In this document: in pieces, positions 5,928-10,406 of the stretch
How the letters are laid out: every line of letters starts with the position of its first letter
How positions within the stretch are numbered: the stretch's first letter is position 1
Assembly: GCA_030673085.1 (NCBI GenBank)
Contig: DAOVFE010000033.1
Span: 1-10,406 of the forward strand
Source of the DNA: Anaerolineales bacterium
GTDB taxonomy: Bacteria > Chloroflexota > Anaerolineae > Anaerolineales > E44-bin32
Length of the DNA stretch: 10,406 nucleotides
Direction: 5' to 3'
Notes under the pieces: generated by a model
Databases searched by the model: none
What the model was told of the DNA's origin: nothing
What the model saw: only the letters and a program-made list of their open reading frames with translations
Made by a program: the position numbers and the translations under genes

Positions 5928-6770
5928 TCATCCTTGATAACCGAGCAGGATTTCCTGCCCGATGGTTAGGTGGAGCAGCTCAGCCGCGCTCCCCCGGTTG
6001 ACGGCAATCTCGAGGAGCCTCTCGCTCCCAATATAGGCAAGAGGTTCGCCCTCTGCGACATCTCCAAATGTGATAGCCAGTTGAAGAAACTTACCATTTG
6101 GCAAGTATACGCTCAATCCGTCTAGCGCCAAGCGAGCAGGCTCACAATCTGGCAACCAGGGTTTAAGCATCAAATGATCGTCGTCATAATGGAGATGTCC
6201 AATGCTTGTGATTACGTTGCCAAACCGATCAATGTGGATAATCTCGCCCGCTATCGCGCTGTTTCCAGGCTGATTAAGACATGGAAGCGGGAAACGAGTT
6301 AGATCATTAAGCAGCGGCCCGAATTCCTCAAGAGGAACTCCTTGTGCCAGGTAAGCGGCGGCGGGCGCAAAGATATCGCGGCCGTGAAAAGTAGAACTCA
6401 CTGCCTGGAGCTGATATTGCCGATTACGAAGTTCTACTGCGGTGAAAGGCTCTGGATGGGAGAGCAAGTATGTAAACAGTCCGTTGTCCGGCGCCACACA
6501 GGTGCGATTTTTCCACCGTAAGGCGATTGATCGCCGGGATGTTCCCACTCCAGGATCGACAACGGCGCAAAAAATAGTTCCATCAGGAAAATATGGGGCT
6601 ACCTGCCAGAGTCTGAAGGCTGCCTGGCGAATATCGCCAGGGGGTATGTTGTGACAGATATCGATTATGTTAGCATCCAGTGTGATCTGAGCGATTACGC
6701 CTTTCATCACCCCAACGTAGCTGTCATTTAGCCCAAAATCAGTGAGCAGGGCAATAGTAGCGTTTCTCAT
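5928..6770 (-). CDS. S-adenosyl-L-methionine hydrolase (adenosine-forming), DUF62/SAM hydroxide adenosyltransferase family
   Basis: The product of 280 residues from the ATG at 6770 opens with MRNATIALLTDFGLNDSYVG, then VMKG. It carries the family motifs HNIPPGDIRQAAF, VVDPGVGTSRRSI, VAPDNGLF, STFHGRDIFAPAAAYLA and IDRFGNVITSI. The catalytic Asp-Arg-His set of this family is recognisable as Asp72, Arg79 and His129. Members hydrolyse SAM to adenosine and methionine and are relatives of fluorinase and chlorinase; the loop differences expected of halogenases are not apparent, so hydrolase is the better call. The longer frame to 6797 has no ribosome site and would leave only about 11 bases of leader, whereas 6770 has AGGAA seven bases upstream. 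Its stop is four bases before murA, and the murA ribosome site lies in its last codons, so the two are probably translationally coupled. Confidence 0.9.
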   Translation of the reverse strand: MRNATIALLTDFGLNDSYVGVMKGVIAQITLDANIIDICHNIPPGDIRQAAFRLWQVAPYFPDGTIFCAVVDPGVGTSRRSIALRWKNRTCVAPDNGLFTYLLSHPEPFTAVELRNRQYQLQAVSSTFHGRDIFAPAAAYLAQGVPLEEFGPLLNDLTRFPLPCLNQPGNSAIAGEIIHIDRFGNVITSIGHLHYDDDHLMLKPWLPDCEPARLALDGLSVYLPNGKFLQLAITFGDVAEGEPLAYIGSERLLEIAVNRGSAAELLHLTIGQEILLGYQG

Positions 6771-6777
6771 CAGTCTA

Positions 6778-6782
6778 TTCCT
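6778..6782 (-). promoter_or_regulatory. Ribosome binding site deciding the SAM hydrolase start
   Basis: AGGAA lies seven bases before the ATG at 6770. The alternative ATG at 6797 has only GTTTCAACC in front of it. Confidence 0.65.
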
Positions 6783-6814
6783 AATGGCGGATGTCATGGT
6801 TGAAACTCAAATGC

Positions 6815-6843
6815 ATTGTATCGGAGGCGTTGATACCGGTCAA
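6815..6843 (-). promoter_or_regulatory. Sigma70-type promoter of the SAM hydrolase-murA unit
   Basis: On the minus strand TTGACC (6843 to 6838) is followed after 17 bases by TACAAT (6820 to 6815). Transcription would start near 6808, giving a leader of about 38 bases to the start at 6770. The -35 hexamer is identical to that of the rpmH promoter. Confidence 0.8.
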
Positions 6844-6909
6844 ACACTTTGGCAAATCTCAGATGGGATGAAAAAGATCGACCTGGGATGAGGTCAGAAA
6901 GCGGCCTCT

Positions 6910-7971
6910 ATGGTAAAATACTTATTTGTGGATGATACTAGAAGCACCAATCCCGCAAGCCCCATCGGAGCCTTTGCCGCCCTCTGGACGGGTTTCAATT
7001 GTCTCGTAGCTAAACCCTATTTAATCTTAGCACCCCTGGCGCTGGATGCATTTCTGTGGTTTACGCCCCGCCTGACATTAGTCTCCATATTCCGGGAAAT
7101 GATTGGTATGATGATACTACCTCCAAATACTGATCCAATTATCGCAGATCAAATGAAGAGTGTTCTAGAGGCCTGGGCAACATTTGGGGATCGGTTTAAT
7201 CTTCTTTCGATATTAGGTGGCTTTCCCATCAATCAAGTCCTCAAGGCCCCGGGCATGACCCCTATGTTCAATCCGATCTCGATATTGAGTATCTTCCCGG
7301 TAGCCATTCGGAGTGTTATGGCGGCTCGCATGCCGGTTGAGAATCCATTTGGCATACTGGCAAGTATAGAGCTTTCCGATCCGCTACAGGTAGCCGGGCT
7401 ATGGATGATGCTGACTATCATCGGGCTGGGATTAGGGACGCTTTTTCATCGTGCAATTGCGGCCGGGGTGGCGCCGGGGGCAAAGCTGGGAACTACATGG
7501 CGCAGCATAATACATATCATACTCTTCATGTTTCTACTGTTTGGGGTCGTTTTATTCGCCGGTACGGGAATGATGCTGGTTATAGGTTTAGTAAGCTTAC
7601 TGTTCTCTGCGACAATCAGTATGCTCTTGCTTTTTTTTGGTTTTAGTTTGATCTTCTGGGTGGCTGTCTATTTAGCATTTACTCCGCATGGAATTATTCG
7701 CTATCGGTTGAATCTATTTCGGGCGATGGCAGGAAGCGTCACAATCGTCCGGCGGAATTTTCTCGGCGCAATCGGCTTTATCGTTCTGGCGTTGGGGATC
7801 GGTTATATTGGGTCCTGGGTTTGGCTACTGCCGCCGGAAGAATCTTGGTTCAACATTTTAGGAATATTGGGTCATTCATTTGTCAGCGCTACCATTCTGG
7901 CGGCTAGCTATATTTTCTACCAGGGTAGATATGAGTGGGGACTGGCGTTGCTTGCGCGGCAAAATGCTTGA
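6910..7971 (+). CDS. Conserved-looking polytopic membrane protein of unknown function
   Basis: I do not recognise this 353-residue protein. It has roughly seven hydrophobic segments (about residues 33-52, 158-180, 198-216, 219-236, 238-257, 286-307 and 315-337). A polar, probably extracytoplasmic loop rich in Pro and Asn lies between the first two (about 70-125), and Arg-containing loops such as RYRLNLFRAM (264-273) and IVRRNF follow. There is no signal peptide or catalytic motif. The general pattern resembles large membrane proteins of the DUF4013 type two genes away, but I see no shared motif. The ATG at 6910 has only a weak ribosome site. A run of eight T at 7631-7638 lies within the gene and is a possible slippage or sequencing-error spot, but the frame continues normally. 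It is co-directional with gyrB, 104 bases upstream. Confidence 0.75.
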   Translation: MVKYLFVDDTRSTNPASPIGAFAALWTGFNCLVAKPYLILAPLALDAFLWFTPRLTLVSIFREMIGMMILPPNTDPIIADQMKSVLEAWATFGDRFNLLSILGGFPINQVLKAPGMTPMFNPISILSIFPVAIRSVMAARMPVENPFGILASIELSDPLQVAGLWMMLTIIGLGLGTLFHRAIAAGVAPGAKLGTTWRSIIHIILFMFLLFGVVLFAGTGMMLVIGLVSLLFSATISMLLLFFGFSLIFWVAVYLAFTPHGIIRYRLNLFRAMAGSVTIVRRNFLGAIGFIVLALGIGYIGSWVWLLPPEESWFNILGILGHSFVSATILAASYIFYQGRYEWGLALLARQNA

Positions 7972-8060
7972 TTAGGAATTTATTGGCGGATCGATGACTG
8001 GATGGAAATGCAATTAGTGAGTTCTGATCTTGTACCTTTTTTAGTTGATGAATAGTAATT

Positions 8061-8067
8061 AAAGGAG
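8061..8067 (+). promoter_or_regulatory. Strong ribosome binding site for gyrB with GTG start
   Basis: AAAGGAG lies eight bases before the GTG at 8076. It fixes the start at a GTG codon, even though a second in-frame GTG follows four codons later. Confidence 0.85.
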
Positions 8068-8075
8068 AAGATAGC

Positions 8076-10001
8076 GTGGCTAGAAACGTGGGACCGGCAG
8101 GTAGCTACGGGGCAAAAGATATCCAAGTGCTTGAAGGCTTGGAGGCTGTCCGTCGGCGGCCAGGCATGTATGTTGGTGGCACGGACAATAAAGCGCTGCA
8201 TCACCTGGTTTATGAAGTAGTTGATAACTCGATCGATGAGGCTCTGGCTGGCGCATGCGATCTTATCGATGTCATCATTAATCCGGATAGTTCGGTTACC
8301 GTTGAAGACGATGGACGCGGCATTCCGGTTGGCATCCATCCAGAGAAGAAAAAACCAGCGCTTGAAATTGTAATGACTGTACTGCATGCTGGCGCTAAAT
8401 TCGGCGGGGATGGATATAAGGTTTCGGGTGGTCTCCATGGAGTAGGTGTATCGGCTGTAAACGCGCTTTCTGAGTGGTGCGAGGTTGAGGTCAAGCGCGA
8501 TGGCAAGATACACCGGCAGCGTTACGAGCGCGGAGTGCCGATGGGACCAATCGAAGTGATTGGCAAAACGGCGAAAGGCGAAACCGGCACTAAAACAACT
8601 TATATGTATGATCATGAGATCTTCGTTGGAGATTTCGATTACCGCTTTGAAACGCTGGCACAGCGCTTTCGCGAGATGGCTTTTGTCACACGAGGAATCA
8701 CCATTCATCTACTAGATAAGCGCTCCGATCGCGAGACAACCTTCTACTTTGAAGGCGGGATTACATCATTTGTCCGGTTTCTCAACCGCAATCGCACTGC
8801 GCTTCACCCGGTTGTTCATGTCGAGAAAGAAGTGGAGGGTACCGGAATAGAGGTCGCCTTGCAATATACCGACGCTTACTCGGAATCGGTCTATTGCTTT
8901 GCCAATACGATTAATACAATCGATGGAGGCACGCATTTAACCGGTTTGCGGGCTGCGATTACTCGCACAATAAATGACTATGCACACAAGGCCGGGATCT
9001 TGAAGGAGACCGATCCGAACTTCAGCGGCGATGATACACGCGAAGGGCTGACGGCCATTGTTTCGATCAAGCACCGCGATCCACAGTTTGAAAGCCAGAC
9101 CAAAGTGAAGTTGATGAATGCCGAAGTTCAAACGCAGGTTCAGCAGGTCCTTGGCGAGGCTTTTGGAACATTTCTTGAGGAGAACCCGCGAGCCGCGAAA
9201 GCGATTGTACAGAAATGTCTTACTTCGGCCAGGGCTCGGGATGCCGCTCGTAAAGCGCGCGATCTGGTGATTCGTAAGAGTGCGCTGGAAAGTCTGACGC
9301 TTCCCGGTAAGTTAGCCGATTGTTCCGAACGTGATCCGAATAAATGCGAGCTATATATTGTCGAGGGTGATTCAGCCGGCGGTTCCGCCAAGCAGGGTCG
9401 CGATCGTCATTTCCAGGCAATTCTTCCACTGCGTGGCAAAATTCTCAATACTGAACGCGCTCGCTTGGATAAGATACTCTCTAATAACGAGGTCAGAGCG
9501 CTAATCTCGGCTCTGGGCACGAGTATAGGCGAAAGTTTTGATCTGTCCGGGCTTCGTTATGGTCGGGTAATCATTATGACCGATGCCGATGTCGATGGCA
9601 GCCATATCCGCACGCTGATTCTAACATTCTTCTTCCGCTATATGCCCAAATTGATCGAAGAAGGCCATTTATTCATTGCCCAACCACCTCTCTATCGAAT
9701 CGCGTATGCAAAGAAGCTCCTCTATGCTTATACTGACAGTGATTATGAGCGCATCTTGAAGGAAATGGGGCCAAAAGCTAAGAAGGCTAATATCAGTCGG
9801 TTTAAGGGTCTTGGTGAAATGAATCCTGAGCAGCTCTGGGATACAACCATGGATCCGAAGACTCGCACCTTGCTGCAAGTAACAGTTGAAGATGTAGCGG
9901 TTGCCGATCGGACTTTTAATATGTTAATGGGTGCGGCCGTTCCACCTCGCCGGCGGTTTATCCAAACTCACGCTCATGAGGTGCGTAATCTGGATATTTA
10001 G
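8076..10001 (+). CDS. gyrB: DNA gyrase subunit B
   Basis: This complete 641-residue GyrB is the ATPase subunit of DNA gyrase, which with GyrA introduces negative supercoils. The GHKL ATPase domain shows EVVDNSIDEA (Glu47, Asn51), DDGRGIP (78-84) and the lid GGLHGVGVSAVNALS (118-132). The transducer carries QTKVKL with Lys343. The TOPRIM domain has VEGDSAGGSA (Glu430), PLRGKILN and MTDADVDGSHIRTL with the metal-binding Asp503, Asp505 and Asp507. The C-terminal part has SRFKGLGEMNPEQLWDTTM and the gyrase-type ending RRRFIQTHAHEVRNLDI. It lacks the long insert of proteobacterial GyrB. Arg141 corresponds to the aminocoumarin-contact Arg136 of E. coli, so no obvious novobiocin resistance substitution is seen there. 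ParE is less likely given the C-terminus. gyrA is not in the window. Confidence 0.97.
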   Translation: MARNVGPAGSYGAKDIQVLEGLEAVRRRPGMYVGGTDNKALHHLVYEVVDNSIDEALAGACDLIDVIINPDSSVTVEDDGRGIPVGIHPEKKKPALEIVMTVLHAGAKFGGDGYKVSGGLHGVGVSAVNALSEWCEVEVKRDGKIHRQRYERGVPMGPIEVIGKTAKGETGTKTTYMYDHEIFVGDFDYRFETLAQRFREMAFVTRGITIHLLDKRSDRETTFYFEGGITSFVRFLNRNRTALHPVVHVEKEVEGTGIEVALQYTDAYSESVYCFANTINTIDGGTHLTGLRAAITRTINDYAHKAGILKETDPNFSGDDTREGLTAIVSIKHRDPQFESQTKVKLMNAEVQTQVQQVLGEAFGTFLEENPRAAKAIVQKCLTSARARDAARKARDLVIRKSALESLTLPGKLADCSERDPNKCELYIVEGDSAGGSAKQGRDRHFQAILPLRGKILNTERARLDKILSNNEVRALISALGTSIGESFDLSGLRYGRVIIMTDADVDGSHIRTLILTFFFRYMPKLIEEGHLFIAQPPLYRIAYAKKLLYAYTDSDYERILKEMGPKAKKANISRFKGLGEMNPEQLWDTTMDPKTRTLLQVTVEDVAVADRTFNMLMGAAVPPRRRFIQTHAHEVRNLDI

Positions 10002-10039
10002 CCGATTGCGGCAGCAATTTGATATATAACCCGATGATC

Positions 10040-10083
10040 CACTGTCCGGCGATAAAGGTATTGAAACGCGAGAGCCGGCAGTG
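10040..10083 (+). repeat. Bulged 10-bp hairpin after gyrB
   Basis: CACTG-T-CCGGC (10040-10050) pairs with GCCGGCAGTG (10074-10083), leaving one bulged T and a 23-base loop. It is about 40 bases past the gyrB stop and lacks a following T-run. It may stabilise the 3' end of the gyrB transcript or bind a protein. Confidence 0.55.
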
Positions 10084-10108
10084 ATAAGGATAGCCGATAA
10101 TATTCTCC

Positions 10109-10140
10109 CCAGAAGGCTGATGAAACCCTGCTGGTTTTTT
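10109..10140 (+). terminator. Probable intrinsic terminator of gyrB
   Basis: CCAG-A-AGG (10109-10116) pairs with CCT-G-CTGG (10127-10134), with one mismatch and a 10-base loop, followed directly by six T (10135-10140). The stem is modest, but the position, about 110 bases after the gyrB stop, and the T-run fit. Confidence 0.5.
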
Positions 10141-10245
10141 CTACTCCCAACTCATCCTGGGCTTGTTATCAGCCCTGCCTTCACTATCTACTATGAGCAG
10201 TTCGCAAACGCCAAGATGAGAGTGTTGAAAAAGAGAGGAATCATA

Positions 10246-10333
10246 GGAAAAAGCCAGGAAACCCAACAACTTACTGTAGGGATGAGTAGAAAGTGCGGGT
10301 CTGGGAGCTACCGCCCCCATTATGGCTTTTTCC
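10246..10333. repeat. 11-bp inverted repeat enclosing 66 bases
   Basis: GGAAAAAGCCA at 10246-10256 is matched exactly by TGGCTTTTTCC at 10323-10333. The enclosed segment is not an obvious gene. Confidence 0.6.
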
Positions 10334-10342
10334 TTAGAAGAA

Positions 10343-10360
10343 GGGGCTGTCTGAAAAGTC
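10343..10360 (+). mobile_element. Possible insertion sequence left end, truncated by the window
   Basis: GGGGCTGTCTGAAAAGTC resembles the terminal inverted repeats of several DDE-transposase IS groups, which often begin GGG-CTGTC and continue with AAAAG. Only this end would be visible; the transposase and the other end would lie beyond 10406. This rests on motif resemblance alone. Confidence 0.3.
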
Positions 10361-10406
10361 GAAAATCGCGATTATCATCCCCATCAATGAGCCAGATTCT
10401 GTAATA

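Larger units (their letters stand above)
10002..10406. other. Gene-free, inverted-repeat-rich tail after gyrB
   Basis: No credible gene is visible on either strand. A plus frame from a GTG at 10081 has an odd composition and no ribosome site. The interval holds a bulged 10-bp hairpin, a probable terminator, a small GGGCT-AGCCC hairpin (10159-10175), an 11-bp inverted repeat with arms 66 bases apart, and an insertion-sequence-like end near the edge. It may include the decayed remains of a mobile element. Confidence 0.5.

Noticed and set aside
6230..6240. TGTGGATAA, an exact DnaA-box sequence
   Set aside because: It is a single copy inside the SAM hydrolase coding region with no neighbouring boxes or AT-rich unwinding stretch, so chance is the better explanation.
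8030..8060. TTGTAC ... TAGTAA as a gyrB promoter
   Set aside because: Both hexamers match poorly, and a start from it would fall almost on the ribosome binding site.
7980..8708. Minus-strand frame of 242 codons over the start of gyrB
   Set aside because: It is antisense to well-conserved gyrB codons, has no recognisable motif, and arises from codon bias.
10147..10323. Short minus-strand frame (about 59 codons) in the tail after gyrB
   Set aside because: It has no ribosome site, no recognisable domain, and lies across inverted repeats. It is more likely a chance frame.
10081..10404. Open plus-strand frame of 107 codons after gyrB
   Set aside because: It starts at GTG without a ribosome site, runs through the terminator-like hairpin and repeats, and has a composition unlike the neighbouring proteins.

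Overview
This is a stretch of bacterial chromosome of moderate GC content. It is densely packed with housekeeping genes and carries no phage or plasmid functions. Three things suggest a Chloroflexota bacterium, possibly Dehalococcoidia-like: the rpmH-rnpA-yidD-(beta-propeller lipoprotein)-yidC-jag order, a short YidC without a large extracytoplasmic domain, and a MurA-family enzyme with Asp in place of the catalytic Cys. This assignment is inference; no 16S rRNA or other decisive marker is present.

Left block (1-3388, all minus strand): one probable operon reading rpmH (L34, 58 aa) > rnpA (RNase P protein) > yidD > BamB/PQQ-like beta-propeller lipoprotein > yidC insertase > jag/khpB (cut by the window start). 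A strong sigma70-type promoter (TTGACC, 16-bp spacer, TATAAT) lies just upstream of rpmH. The block combines ribosome and tRNA biogenesis with membrane protein insertion and surface assembly. It resembles the classical origin-proximal rpmH cluster, but dnaA is not beside rpmH.

Middle block (about 3389-6843, minus strand): a gene-free stretch holds a perfect 17-bp inverted repeat. It is followed by a DUF4013 membrane protein and then a two-gene unit in which an S-adenosylmethionine hydrolase (DUF62 type) is translationally coupled to a MurA-family enolpyruvyl transferase. A second clear promoter (TTGACC, 17-bp spacer, TACAAT) drives that unit.

Right block (6910-10406, plus strand): an unrecognised polytopic membrane protein, then full-length gyrB with a GTG start and an excellent Shine-Dalgarno sequence. 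The roughly 400 bases after gyrB have no credible gene. They contain several inverted repeats, a probable terminator and, near the window edge, a short motif resembling an insertion sequence end.

No wholly new multi-gene system is evident. The points most worth a second look are the Cys-to-Asp MurA, the propeller lipoprotein embedded in the yidC operon, the compound palindrome near 3540, the hairpin-rich tail after gyrB, and the extended L34 protein.
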